DNA of 64,000 nt. It comes from Mesodorylaimus sp. YZB2_4. Lineage: Eukaryota > Nematoda > Enoplea > Dorylaimida > Dorylaimidae. Shown here in pieces: positions 47,701-57,329 of this stretch. Every line of letters begins with the position of its first letter. The stretch's first letter is position 1. Where the stretch lies: contig JASANH010000390.1 in NCBI GenBank assembly GCA_030248295.1, positions 124,001 through 188,000 of the forward strand, given 5' to 3'. The notes beneath the pieces were generated by a model, which saw only the letters and a list, made by a program, of their open reading frames with translations, searched no databases and was not told where the DNA came from. A program made the translations under genes and the position numbers.

Positions 47701-48545
47701 CCAGAAATCGCGTCAGTGAAAGCTGATCGCCTGCTGAGAATGTGCTAGAATCGTGGATCCACGTGCACTGGGCACAAACACTTGCCTTCTTCCGAAATTC
47801 CTCACCCACGCCTCCCCAAAGCACTCTATCACCCTGCCTTCACTTCCTTGAAGCGAGCGCATATCAAATTTTTTTCCTTTCTGACAAGACGCCCTCCCCA
47901 AATCCTTCCGGTCATTTAGACAAGAGGAAAAGCTGAAGATAAATTACGGCCATGAAGACTAACAGCATCGAGTGTAAATATATCTCAGTCTTTCCTCTAC
48001 TCTGACAAACAAAAGGTCATGCAAAATCTTTTACTTCTTTTTTTGAAAGCCGCTTCTAAAAGTCTCAGTGATCTCAAAAACTTTATCTTATCTTTATAAC
48101 GAGTCTAAACTATCGTTCATCATCAGTGAAAAATCTGCAAAACGTCTTTATCCCTTGACCATATGGTCGAAAGGGGAAATAGAAAAAGGTGCTTTTACAC
48201 CTGCTCGAGGAGTCGTAACATTGCAATCAAAGCTTTGGATCTTGCGACCTTAGTTCGTCCTCGGTTTTTCTCTATGCATGGCTGTACGATAGGTGCAAAT
48301 GGGAAATTAGGTGCATTGGCTCTTACCGTTATGAGCAGTGTTGCTGTGAACGTGTCAGCGACATCTGCTTTCGGTTCTAATTTAATCGTATAACGTCCAC
48401 CGGGCGGGATGAGATCGGTGCCGTGAAACCATTTGATTTTCGGCGTCGGCTGTGCTTCCAATGAGCACTCCATCAACAAGTCCCCTTGCGCCGTTTGTTT
48501 TATACTCGGCTTTTGAGTGAATCTCGGCGCTTTACCTCCGGGCAT
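18329..48545 (-). CDS. unc-22: twitchin, giant Ig/Fn3 protein kinase (whole gene)
   Basis: Read right to left, tens of exons separated mostly by ~50-70 bp introns encode one muscle giant of very roughly 6,800 residues. By my count it has 31 fibronectin type III domains, about 32 Ig domains and one kinase. Twitchin sits in the A-band of invertebrate muscle, binds myosin through its Ig/Fn3 rod, and tunes contraction and relaxation. The start at 48545 (MPGGKAPRFTQKPSI) is the first ATG after a splice acceptor, with an in-frame stop in the upstream UTR exon. The TAA stop is at 18329-18331. Diagnostic points are the Fn3-Fn3-Ig superrepeat, the linker DPSGLDFRSMLKHR, the kinase HLDLKPEN, the autoinhibitory-type segment NYSSLRKHRP and exactly five Ig domains after the kinase. 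Long introns carry mobile-element insertions. No break in the coding frame was seen. Confidence 0.93.
20734..21876 (-). other. unc-22: twitchin kinase domain with autoregulatory tail
   Basis: Exons 21783-21876, 21522-21725 and about 20736-21462 join in phase. The glycine loop IGVGAFGVV is itself split by an intron. Next come the ATP-anchoring Lys in FAAKFV, an alpha-C Glu in VRNEINIM, and the catalytic loop HLDLKPENIMF with Asp and Asn present. DFG (LIDFGLAAKV) and the APE-type motif TPEFAAPEI follow. HLD rather than HRD is usual for the titin/MLCK/twitchin group. After the C-lobe comes KKYDAWPEPNPPLGRIANYSSLRKHRP, matching the inhibitory tail region of twitchin kinase. All catalytic residues are intact, so it should be an active Ser/Thr kinase held off by its tail. 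Confidence 0.93.
22039..24545 (-). other. unc-22: twitchin pre-kinase region
   Basis: In order, minus strand: an Fn3, two Ig domains in tandem (about 24.0-24.36 and 23.74-24.0 kb), two Fn3, two more Ig domains (about 22.73-23.01 and 22.38-22.66 kb) and a last Fn3 (about 22.06-22.38 kb), then a basic linker (GRERKKRGYDSESMK) leading to the kinase. This breaks the Fn3-Fn3-Ig rule in the way known for nematode twitchin just before its kinase. Confidence 0.8.
27148..27792. mobile_element. hAT-like nonautonomous element in a twitchin intron
   Basis: A 645-bp insert is flanked by a perfect 8-bp direct repeat CCAGGAGT (27140-27147 and 27793-27800). Its ends are imperfect inverted repeats (CCAGCATCGGCCGACCCA at the left; the complement of the right end reads CCAGAATCGGCTGACCCA). 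Inside each end lie clusters of GACCC/GGGTC, at the right end a run of GGTCG pentamers (about 27717-27762). An 8-bp duplication is the mark of hAT-type transposition. No transposase is encoded. The host intron is therefore ~800 bp instead of ~55. Confidence 0.82.
37923..38180. mobile_element. hAT-like miniature element in a twitchin intron
   Basis: A 258-bp insert with near-perfect inverted ends (CCAGGTGCGACCGGATC and the complement of GATCGGTCGCACCTGG) is flanked by the 8-bp direct repeat CAAACGCC (37915-37922 and 38181-38188). The left half is a cluster of GGATCCGG/GGTTCCGG units, and the middle is an A/T homopolymer-rich stretch. It has no coding capacity. Removing it rejoins a sequence with TGGCTCAGCGGC next to TTGTTCAAACC, tRNA-like boxes, suggesting it landed in an older repeat. 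Confidence 0.85.
38330..38582 (+). repeat. dispersed repeat, copy 2, next to a twitchin splice donor
   Basis: It matches the minus strand of 10560-10840. Similarity fades within about 10 bp of the donor that ends the twitchin exon at about 38587 (CCAG|GTTAGT on the minus strand). The copy therefore forms the first 250 bp of this intron in the direction of transcription. Confidence 0.75.
39905..42011 (-). other. unc-22: twitchin Ig domains 6-11
   Basis: Exons at about 41900-42011, 41335-41846, 41147-41281, 40955-41093 and 39905-40899 encode six Ig domains. Between Ig 6 and Ig 7 lies DPSGLDFRSMLKHREYE, a sequence characteristic of twitchin-family proteins, followed by a charged helix-like stretch (KKQEKERRPSLKPDKKQD). 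The 995-bp exon carries three consecutive Ig domains without an intron, which is unusual against the ~300-bp exons elsewhere in the gene. Confidence 0.85.
42400..45784 (-). other. unc-22: twitchin low-complexity linker exons
   Basis: Small exons join in phase: about 45730-45784 (KPKPKAPEPKKDKSPRPP), about 45625-45675 (EKPKEMEQVTLKPVGKK), about 43241-43380 (SAEKEKTPEPV ... ELPSVASKK) and about 42411-42490 (QAATSPAASPAPSRRGSR). A further ~32-bp exon follows near 42165-42196, encoding RRGSADIRRE. The composition is Pro, Lys, Glu and Ser, a flexible unfolded segment between the first five Ig domains and the next six. RRGSADIRRES has basophilic-kinase-like phosphorylation contexts. Introns here are long, up to 1-2 kb. 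Confidence 0.7.
44084..44389 (-). CDS. unc-22: alternative first exon of twitchin (candidate)
   Basis: An ATG at 44389 preceded two codons earlier by an in-frame TAA opens a 102-codon frame (MQRSKSPKFKSDARQ ... LLLELSASQN). It ends at a consensus donor (AAT|GTGAGT) in phase 0. The next coding exon (acceptor at about 43380) also begins in phase 0, as does the exon at 45625 that would otherwise precede it. The segment is basic and polar with no Ig fold. The simplest reading is an internal promoter giving a shorter isoform without Ig 1-5. A separate small gene is less likely because of the matched splice phase. Confidence 0.5.
45839..48545 (-). other. unc-22: twitchin N-terminal block: Ig domains 1-5
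   Basis: Five Ig domains are each split by an intron near the same place, just before the DxGxYxC strand, so exons run from mid-domain to mid-domain. Exons include 48327-48545, about 47357-47682, about 46988-47304, 46844-46940, about 46572-46814 and 45839-46021. The F-strand cores are AYKCTAGN, QYRCNIKN, AYKVVIKN, VYAVTVQN and TFKCEAKT. Short Pro/Lys/Glu linkers (EEPPPPEK, EEPPEKKQKDKSP) separate them. The intron at 47683-48326 is ~640 bp and holds no recognisable insert. Confidence 0.85.
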
Positions 48546-48805
48546 TCTAGAAATGCATATGAATCAAAATCGAGTAAATATATATTTCTCAAATGCACGT
48601 CCATCATCACCACTCCCCGTCCGAGCCCAGTCCATTGACTGACCAATGGTCAATTCAACACTTGGTCAACAAAAGTTATAAAATGTAAGAACACAGCACT
48701 CGGACAATGCTCTAGCCGGCAAAATTCAATGACAGTCGTTTGGAGCAAACGAGTTAATGATGATTAGTTGCCCCTGACCAGACACCAGCTAGCATTCGAC
48801 TTACT

Positions 48806-48833
48806 TTTCTCGGTAAAGCGTTCACTTCAGCCT
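48806..48833 (-). other. unc-22: 5' untranslated exon of twitchin (candidate)
   Basis: A minus-strand acceptor (TTTCAG) is followed by 28 bases and a consensus donor (AAAA|GTAAGT). Joined to the acceptor at 48546-48547 it puts a TGA in frame upstream of the ATG at 48545, which supports that ATG as the start. The promoter and any earlier exon lie further right and were not identified. Confidence 0.45.
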
Positions 48834-51800
48834 GAAATGAGACAAGGAACTATTTGAAATAAGTAAATTAAGTGTTCGTAATTCGCAAAAAATATCAACA
48901 GTAGAAAAAAGTCAAGCACAGGGAAAGATACAAAGGGGGTGCTCGTTGGAGAAGCTAGTCTTGGATGGTCGACTGGCGGGAGAATGATCACAGCGATAAA
49001 TGCTTTTAAAAATATCAGGGCGCGTGGTGAAGAGTTGGAGAGAAACGATGGAGGCGGAAGTTGGCTGAACAAGAAACAATGGCTCTCGTTTCGAATAAGT
49101 CTCAAACACGGGCCGAAGGTAAGACTGAGTCGAAGAAAACGTTCAACTCGCTTATTCATACTCCTCGCACTCGTCTTTGCGGCACCCGTTCGAGTACGCA
49201 TGAAGAGTGAGTGAGAAGACGGAAAAAAGTGTACGGCGAGCATTTGCGTAAGCCGAGACCGCGCAAACAGTAAAACGATTTTAAAAACGACGACTACGGC
49301 TTCTTGTTCACATTTAGCATTTCTAAACCTGTAAAACTGCTCATCCGTTCCCCTTTTCTTCTTTCACTAACTGATGTGCCAACTAGCTAAGGTAAGCAAA
49401 GGCAAAAACATCTTGCATGACATAATGCACCACTTGTCAATTCAATTCGGCAACCAATGAAAGATCCGAGCAAAATGAGGAATGTTGACATAAACGCAAA
49501 TGAACCACTCCGACAGAGAATAACTAATTGCAACCTCGGCAAACTGAACGGCAAAGAAGACACAGGAAGTAAAATATAATCTGCAGTAAACAATTAGTGG
49601 AATCGGCTTCTTCTGATTGATGCTTTTCTGCAAGGAAGTATGTTTATTGAAGCAGAGGCGTTTTTTATTAGTTGCTGGATCAAAACGGCTCTTCAGAAGG
49701 ACTGATCGTGAGATGGTCAAAGACAGGGGTTCTTCTAGTATCACCCAGGATCCTCTAGTATAGGCTCGTGCCTGGTGGGTGGCGTCTGCCTCTCACGCCA
49801 GGTACGCGGGCAGTGTTCGACTCGCAGGCCTGGTAAATCATTTCCTATGTGATGTGCCCATTCCCCCTCGAGTGTGCAAAAGCGTTTGGTGATGTGCTAC
49901 AACATGCACATGAACATGAGGATCGGGAACACAGAACAGTCGCAGCGTGTACCAGGTCATCTGGGACAAAAACTAGGGCATCTTTTTCCTGAACTTCTGT
50001 GAACAGCAGCAAGAAAACCGCACCAAATTTGATTAAGCTCCGTTCAAGAGCCACCTAGACATTGCCGCTGGAATTTGTCAAACTGACGACGAGGAGTGGT
50101 CCAACCGTACAAAATATGCAAAAAGAGTCCTTTGATGCGATGCGTTCGTTATTCCTTAGTGCTTCATTTCGAGGTGCTATGTCTACACAGGAACATCAGC
50201 GTGTTCGGACGGACTTGACGCGTGATTCCGTCACTGTCTGCTTGAGAGCGATTGATCAGAGCCTTTCTTTATCATGGCAATCACGCTTACACGAAAACTT
50301 GGATTATCTATGAGCAAGATTCCAGGGCAGAGAATAAACCACAATATATTTCTAAAATAGGTAGAACACGCAACAATGAGAATACAAAATTCCCATCTCT
50401 TTGATCGGCCACTTTGTCCGAAACCCTAACCCCCTTGTTTTATGATCTACTGTAGAATCTCCCAAATGACATTAGCACTTTAAATTTTTATGGTCAAAAA
50501 AGCTCCGAGATTTTGAACATGGTGACGCATTGTTGACGCTCCTAAGCTTCATCATTGAATTCGGCAGACAAGAAGACGTAAAGAGTAGCGTGTGAGGCGA
50601 AGAAATGTGTGCCTGTTTCGTCATTTCGCTAAAACATTCTCATAGTCAGTGGAAACGCGCACAGCTCTTCTAGCACTGTTTGAGTTAGTCGTACGGCAGT
50701 AAAGAGGTCGGAATAAGAGAGACGAGCGTTGAAGCTATCTCGGTTCCTAAAAATAATTGCGATGCGCTGCGTCTAGCCGCTTCGCCCGTCTAACGATGAC
50801 GACACGATTATGTTCCAGGCGGCACAATCAGTTGCAGCCGCTGGTATAAATTTTTCAAAAAATCTGTCACACCCCCCCCCCCCCCAGCTAGGCTCAGCTA
50901 TCGATCGATGCTCAACAAGAACTGAGCGCGCCATTGGTCACGGCACACATTGCTCAATCAGGCGCACATGTGCACACTTCTCGATATCTTACCTGTAAAG
51001 ATACGGATAAGTTGAAAATATAAACGTAGACCAACGAAAGATCCTCGGATCGCACGACGTTTTGCAATGTCCAGTTCACATTTGAAAAATGGAGATATCT
51101 TATCACGATGCAAATCGGTTAGAGCGGTAGAGGACAATGCGAGATTCGATTGTGGCTTAGTGTGCGAATCACTCAGTTGTGGATGGTTGGACGAAATAGG
51201 ATAGACCCAACCGTTTTTATCAACCGACAAGTTGTTTCGTTGATCGTCGTCTCAGGGGGTCGACGGCAGCGCACCTAGGCTCAGGTAATGAGGTTCGGCG
51301 TATCCGAAAACGAGGTCTAGGCGCCCACACGCAACGAGTTTCTAGTAGACGATGGGTTATTGGAGGGGCGAAGATGCAAGCGAGTGCGCTCGTTTCACTA
51401 GCGGTCCCTAGTTTCCTCCCGCCCCTCGTTTTTCCTCCGTCCAGGATTACCTGCTCAAGTGAAAAGCGAAGCGCGTATAGACATTTCTTTCAATGATCGC
51501 GGAAACTTTGTTGGTCCTGGGCTAAGTCAGAAGCCTCGTGCCCGTTTCTCATCGAGCGTACGAGTCAAAAGTTGAACAACTGTCGACCGACTGCTGCCGA
51601 AGAATTTCGTAAGTCGACGACCATTCGTTTGTTGAAATGCCTAGAGGCTTCTTTTGAGTGCTTCCAAACCTTAGTGCCACTGTTTCTGTGAAGCCGAGCG
51701 GGAACCGCCGTCTTCGTCACCTCGCTAGTTTTATTCTTGTACCATGCTTCATCATACGAGCCGATCCTGAGAAGACTCCCCCAGCTGACCGGTTTCGCAA

Positions 51801-52248
51801 GTCCAACAATTCTAAGGAAACATCAAGCAAACTGGACTTTTACAAACAAAACTCATGCTACTGGATTAAACCAGATCTCGATGACGCGCAACTCAGGATC
51901 ATTCGGTCTCAATGCATGCTTGCCATTTTGACCTCATTGATCCTGTCGAACTGTATGAATAATTCGTGAGAGCACCAGTCTCCCGAAACGAATCACTTAT
52001 CATTCCGAGTCGTCTTGTCAACCTGCTCAGGACACTTTTCATCAAAATACTAGCGAACTCTTCGCAAAATTGCGTTCTATTCATCGAAGTAGTTTTTGGC
52101 AACGAGTGTTTCTTCGTGAGTCATTCGTCCAGTGCGCCCGTAAGACAATCAAAGTCCTATTCGACCTATGTACGTCGGGCTCTTTAGCAATCAATGATAA
52201 GACAGTGCCTACGCTCGAGTCGCATGCCTTATCAGCATCTGCACTGGA
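48834..52248. other. upstream region of twitchin, no gene recognised
   Basis: The stretch is long with short chance frames only. It holds one copy of the second tRNA-derived repeat (49764-49850) and a C-homopolymer near 50873-50885. It may contain muscle-specific control sequences, but none can be named by eye. Confidence 0.35.
49764..49850 (+). repeat. tRNA-derived SINE family 2, copy 1
   Basis: GCGTCTGCCTCTCACGCCAG ... GTGTTCGACTCGCAGGCC ... GGTAAATCATTT aligns with the minus strands of 54878-54965 and 59690-59780. The B-box-like GTGTTCGACTC is well kept. Confidence 0.55.
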
Positions 52249-52257
52249 GTATATAAG
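52249..52257 (+). promoter_or_regulatory. TATA box of small gene
   Basis: GTATATAAG lies about 70 bp upstream of the ATG at 52323, correct spacing for a TATA element with a ~40-base 5' untranslated region. Confidence 0.5.
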
Positions 52258-52322
52258 AAGGCCAGTGTGCGACAGGAAAGCTGTTTTTCCCTGATACTCC
52301 CTTTCTTGCTTGCATATCAATC

Positions 52323-52616
52323 ATGTCCTTCGCCACCCCGCTTTTCCGTAACCAATACGAATGGGCCAGTACTGAAGAGCTCGAATATACGATAAGGAAG
52401 TCTGAAATATGGCAATATGGATCGCCCTCTGAAAGATATGGAGAAGGTCACAGGGCATCACTGACTGCGTCGATAGAAGATTCTGGCATAAAACAACCAA
52501 GCTCCTCGATTATAACGTTTTTTAAACGTCGATCATCAAAAAATTGCGGCAGCTTTCTAGTGTCGAACTCCAATAATAGCAGTCAGACTGGTTTGGGTGG
52601 TCAGACATCCAGATAG
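52323..52616 (+). CDS. small single-exon gene, unrecognised 97-aa protein
   Basis: An uninterrupted frame of 97 codons (MSFATPLFRNQYEWASTEEL ... GLGGQTSR) has a TATA box at the right distance upstream and AATAAA about 170 bp downstream of the stop (52785-52790). The protein is polar and Ser-rich, with FFKRRSSKN in the second half; no signal peptide, membrane segment or known domain is visible. The paired promoter and polyadenylation signals are the main evidence. A chance frame remains possible. Confidence 0.45.
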   Translation: MSFATPLFRNQYEWASTEELEYTIRKSEIWQYGSPSERYGEGHRASLTASIEDSGIKQPSSSIITFFKRRSSKNCGSFLVSNSNNSSQTGLGGQTSR

Positions 52617-52784
52617 GATTGTGCCTTATATGCTGATGCGTGTTCGTAGCTGTAGATTCTACATTCATACGCTAACCTGCAGTATTTATTCGTGACATCG
52701 GCCACGTATGAAGCTTTTATGCCAATGTATGTACAGTAGTACTATATGATCTTGCCTCGTATATACAACTGCTTTATGGCGGAT

Positions 52785-52790
52785 AATAAA
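52785..52790 (+). terminator. polyadenylation signal of small gene
   Basis: AATAAA is followed by a T/G-containing stretch, about 170 bp after the stop at 52616. Confidence 0.4.
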
Positions 52791-52978
52791 CGTTAATGCA
52801 CACCAAGTACGCGAAATGCACCTTATGTCAGACAAGCACGGGCAAAGTTTTTGTCCGGATTAATATCGTATGCACGATATCGTACGTGATGTGGCTGATA
52901 ATAGTTACACTCAACGTACCTATTACAAATTAGCGCATACGCAGTACGGGATGGGGGGACCATTCTGCCCCATTTATT

Positions 52979-53849
52979 TCACGTCACAGGTCTCTTTACA
53001 TTTCTCATAGCTTCTTCATAAGTTGGTGGTGGTAGCTCATTTGTCTCGCTGTACCGAGGGCATTCTTCTGTCCTCGCTCCGGCCACTGTTTGCAAAAGAT
53101 CTGGCTGTGAGTCCAGTGCTGCTGGTCGAGTAATGATTGTGGTCATTGGTCGTGTGTGATGGCCACTCGAGCGGAGGCTGCTACTTCGCCTTGAGGGGCC
53201 TGCATGAATGAATGTACATTTTAAATCCAGGTCAACCGAGCAGTTCTCAGCCACTGTAATCATTAGTACCCCTAATTCGGCACTTTTTCTGCCTATTTTT
53301 AAAGATCTAATGGTACGTTCAGTGGAGCTTCTCTTTTTGACTGTTATCATACCAGGACCCTCCGGCGGGTGGTCCTAGTGCGTGGATATATCAGGGGAAT
53401 CCTGTTGTGTGATCTGGTCTCCTCACGATAAGAAAACGGGTTGAAAGGCCTGAGAAGTGGGGACATAGCACAAAAGGGGGCATTGACAACGCAAACTATC
53501 ATTGCAGCAGCTCGTTTCTTGTGATGTATAGCTGCTATTAGAGTAATGACCAACCAAAAACAGAGAGACCTAGAAAAGGGCGACCAGGCGAAGCAGTGTC
53601 AGCAAAAGAGCCTACTCAGGAGCAAGTTAGTAATGAAGTTGTCGTATGTGATTTCCAGAGTTACATTTCGAGGTCGGCAATAGTTGCAGCAGGCGAAACA
53701 ACCAATTGTGATAATGACAATGAGAAATACGAAAAGCGATAAGCCTAAAGACAAAATTTTTGGAGCACTATGTTGAATCTCACGATTAGAAAAGTACTTA
53801 CCGTCAGAAATCATAAAGGGTCTTGTTAAAAAATTCCAGAGTGCATTTC
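52979..53849 (-). CDS. small membrane protein with PPxY tail (3' part of gene)
   Basis: Three exons fit in phase: 53802-53849 (reading NALWNFLTRPFMISD), 53616-53744 and 52979-53198. The middle exon is a membrane segment (LSLFVFLIVIITIGCF) directly followed by ACCNYCRPR, a Cys/basic stop-transfer boundary. The last exon is Ser/Arg/Thr-rich and ends with LPPPTYEEAMRN, a PPxY motif of the kind bound by WW domains of NEDD4-type ubiquitin ligases. The donor GTAGG at 53615 is weak and the 5' end (signal peptide or ectodomain) was not found. The family is unnamed; a Shisa- or WBP1-like small adaptor is possible. Confidence 0.45.
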
Positions 53850-54690
53850 CTTAAAATCGACTCTTCACCTTTCTGAATCCCGTCATGCGCGACAAGGCTT
53901 TCAAGGCCTCTTTTTTACCATATAAGGCCACGAGCACAGAAACTGCTTCTCAGGATGTAGGCGGCTTGGCTAGCTTGCTTAGCGCATTTCGATTTTTTAC
54001 GGCTTTTAGATACTAGCTAGCCTGTAGTCGGCACAGCTTGTCTCCTGATTGAAATGGGAGAAGACCCTGCTTGACAGATACACTCGTGTGCGCATACCCG
54101 CCCCCCCCCCCCTTGATGTTGTATCAAAACAGGAACATGATGATGAACAGGAGAGCGCTGGTAGAGAAACATTCTTATCAATACTAAAGAGTGAAAGATG
54201 CAATCGACGAATTAAATTTCTCCCTGCTCACCATCTGCAAACACAAATGTCCATTCATTTCTCTGACGAAAATATTTAATACCCACATTTTGAATTCCCG
54301 CCAAAAGGACCGCAGGTGACTGTTCGAATTTGACTGAACTTTACACTCCCCAGTTTTATCCTAGCGCTATACCGTATGTTTTCTTATTACATTTCTATTC
54401 TGTCGAGCGAGAAGGTTGGATCGTAGAATTCGTACTTATCCCAATAATTTGCGAAACAGCGTACTAAACTTCAGTTTGTGATTTGCAGTAAGTGAATTTT
54501 AAAATTTTGTCCATGTTTACCCGGGGTTTTTAGAACGAGCTGTGTCGAACTAACAGTAGTCCGGCATGTTAGGCCGTGGTTTCTGGGAGGCCATCAGGTG
54601 GTATATACCTAATCAGTAAGATCAAATGGGCCGGCTGTTTCAAGTATTTCAACTACATTTTTTATTATCTTGTAGGCAAAGGAAATAACA

Positions 54691-56548
54691 ATGAAAGTGT
54701 TCACTCCGATTGGTGAGAGCCCCGGCAAAAGGATCGAGCGAAAAACGAAGACTATTGCCGCTAAAAACGGAAACGACGCCCTGAAAGTGGACGACGAAGA
54801 AGACATTCAGTAAGTTTATGTTTTGCCTCATCACCAATCACGGTTATGCGCACTCGAGGGTAAAAAGACGCATTTTACACGAAATGATTTACCTGGACCG
54901 CGAGTTGAACATTTGCCTGCAAGTGCGCACCTGGCGTGATAGGCAGACACCTAAGCCATTAGGCCACTGGCTGAGCTAATTGGAAGTTACGTACTGTTAT
55001 TAGCTTGGCATGGATATAGAGTTGGTATGATCGGTTAGACCCACATTACACAGCAAGAATAGGTTTCCAGTCATTACTATTTGCTGTTATTTTTTTAGGA
55101 CTGATTCGTCGTACCAAGCCTTTTTGTATCAATGTAAGGGCCTGTTAGAAAAACGTTGCATCGAGTCTAAAATCGCTTGCAATCTGTGCTTTACTACGTT
55201 GGAGGCGCACGGAAAGACCAAGTTGGTCGCGAACTGCATTCAGCACGTCCGAAAACACTTGGGAATCTTCGAACATGCCTGCAAATTCTGCAGCTTTAAA
55301 GCCAGCAGTAGTTGGAGTCTCGCTTGTCACATGGCCTCGAAACACCAACGGCAACGTCTGAAGAACACTAGGAAAGATTCGTCGTCTAACTGTATCGATG
55401 AGATGTGGAGCATGTTTGGCCAATGTTTTGACGGCCGAATAAAGACCAAGATCGGCGATGGAATCCAAGAAGTCAAATCGAAAAAACATCTCTCTGGTGG
55501 TGAAATCGAGCTCAATATTTCATCGGCTAAAGAGGCCAAAATGAAACACGAAGAGAAAGAAGAAATGTGCCTCGACAGCAGTGGATTCGGTGAGTTGATG
55601 AAAGAGAAAACCTTGGAGCCCGAAGAAGGCCAAAACGACGTCTTTACGTTGACGAATACGATCAATAATAATCCTCAAAATAACGGCCCGGCCACTAATG
55701 AAGCCTGTCCGCAAGACACGGATGACAATGAGCCAAGCGATCGTTCCTATCGATGTGATCTCAGCGAGTTGAAGGAGGAAATATCGGAGCCTCACAACGG
55801 TGAAGAAGACGCCGTCGCTGACATAAGTTTGAAGCTGCCGCAAGTAACTGATCCTAGCAACAATATGGTCGCCCAGGAATTCTATCCTAGCAGTAATGCG
55901 TCGCCCCCGCCCATCGATCGAGACGGCCAATGTGAATTTACCAAGGTCCCATTCGAGATAGCCTCGGAGCCAGAAGATGGCCAGGACATGAGTACTATGG
56001 CAGATTCGAAGCTGGAAATCACTGATCCTCAAGATGACAGCGTATTCTCTCATGAAGACTGCAGCAATGCCGAGCACAGCGACTGGGACTACCAACATGG
56101 TCTTGGTGGGTTGGTGAACGAGGGATCCGTAGAGTCCGAAGAAGGGCAAGGGTGCGTCGTCAATGTGGCCAATGTGGCTAATGTCAAGCCAGATGTCATG
56201 ATCATTAACAAAGGCGTGTTCGCCCATCGAGACTATGGCAAGGTGGAGACCAGCAATCGAGACGATCAACATGCAGTTCAGAACGTCGTGATCGAGAATG
56301 AGGGAGCCATCGAGCCGGAAGAACGGAAAGAGGACGTTATTACTTTGACAAATGTGGAGCCAGACCCTACTAATCCACAAGACAACGCCAAACAGGTCGG
56401 CCGCGACTTCAACAATGCCGGAATCAGCAATCAAGACTGCCAATGTGGATTCGGCAAGATCTTGGTCGGAAAAATGGCCGAGTACATGACGGTTGTCGGT
56501 TTGATGGTCATGGCTATCAGTGTGTTCGACAGGTTTCGCAGGGGCTGA
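54691..56548 (+). CDS. two-finger protein with acidic repeats and C-terminal membrane span
   Basis: Exons 54691-54809 and 55099-56548 join in phase to 522 residues. A 3' splice site at about 54675 shows at least one 5' untranslated exon. Residues 67-93 form a C-x2-C-x18-H-x3-H unit and residues 101-122 a C-x2-C-x12-H-x4-H C2H2 finger. From about residue 165 to 495 there are five imperfect acidic repeats of ~55-60 residues, each opening EPEEGQ or similar, with TNPQDN- and DxQxGF-like parts. The C-terminus (MTVVGLMVMAISVFDRFRRG) is a short hydrophobic segment with a basic end, like a tail anchor. I know no family with this combination. A membrane-tethered nucleic-acid-binding protein is an inference. 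Confidence 0.8.
54878..54965 (-). repeat. tRNA-derived SINE family 2, copy 2 (in an intron)
   Basis: On the minus strand GGCCTAATGGCTTAGGTG (A-box-like) is followed by CTATCACGCCAGGTGCGC and TGTTCAACTCGCGG (B-box-like). It lies in the intron of the 54.7-56.5 kb gene, antisense to it. Confidence 0.6.
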
Positions 56549-57292
56549 CTCGGTTTCTCTATGTCAGTTTTCGTATACTCTACTAATCTGTGATAGTGAT
56601 TACTTGGATTGTGATGGGTCAATTTTTACACCTGAAGCACGGTGATAGTGGTTATTAACTGATTAATTACAAAAATCGTCTCATGTTTAATTAACCATTA
56701 AAGTGCATGCCATGCGCCTTATACAGTATGTATGTGTGCATACTGTAGAATAGGGTATTTCGCAATTACAACCCATGTACTTACGTTGAGGGGGTCAATT
56801 ATGCAATGAGGGGTGCGAGACAGGCTGATCTTGTGATCTTAATTCCGAAATTGGGCGATGCCAAATTACTCTTTCGGATATGCCGAAAGGCTGTTGATCT
56901 GTTCTCATATACCTCCGCCATACTGCAGTCAAACTACTAGAATTCAAGGTGCTGGCTGCTATAAATACCCGCACTGTCGCTGGAGTTGACTATACTCTCT
57001 ACTTTAATGGTGCTCTAGCGTTGCCAAGCAGGGATGTGGGACCACGAATTTACATCTAAATTTATGCCCAACCCCTGGTCTTACAGTACTCTGACTATGA
57101 GCTGTAAAACCAAGCATTTGCCTCTGCGAATGCTCACGAAACAGGCCAGACTTTACTGTACTATGTTTGTTTTTTTGCGTCCTACACCTTTGCATGTCGC
57201 CTCGCCTACACATGCACCAACACGGACAAAGGAAAACGTTCTTCAACAGAGAGAAGTAAAAATTCAAAGACGTTCTCTTAAATGAGAACGTT
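56549..57292. other. region between convergent genes
   Basis: No gene is supported. ATTAAA near 56697 could end the upstream + strand transcript. Confidence 0.35.
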
Positions 57293-57299
57293 AGTTTAT
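57292..57299 (-). terminator. polyadenylation signal of the arrestin gene
   Basis: TTTATT on the + strand gives AATAAA on the minus strand about 30 bp after the TGA at 57330-57332. Confidence 0.55.
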
Positions 57300-57329
57300 T
57301 ATATTCAGACGGGTTTCTGAATCAGTCGA

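Noticed and set aside
311..54115. C-homopolymers near 311, 2547, 32866, 50873 and 54105 as regulatory signals
   Set aside because: They are simple homopolymer runs with no shared flanks or consistent position relative to genes.
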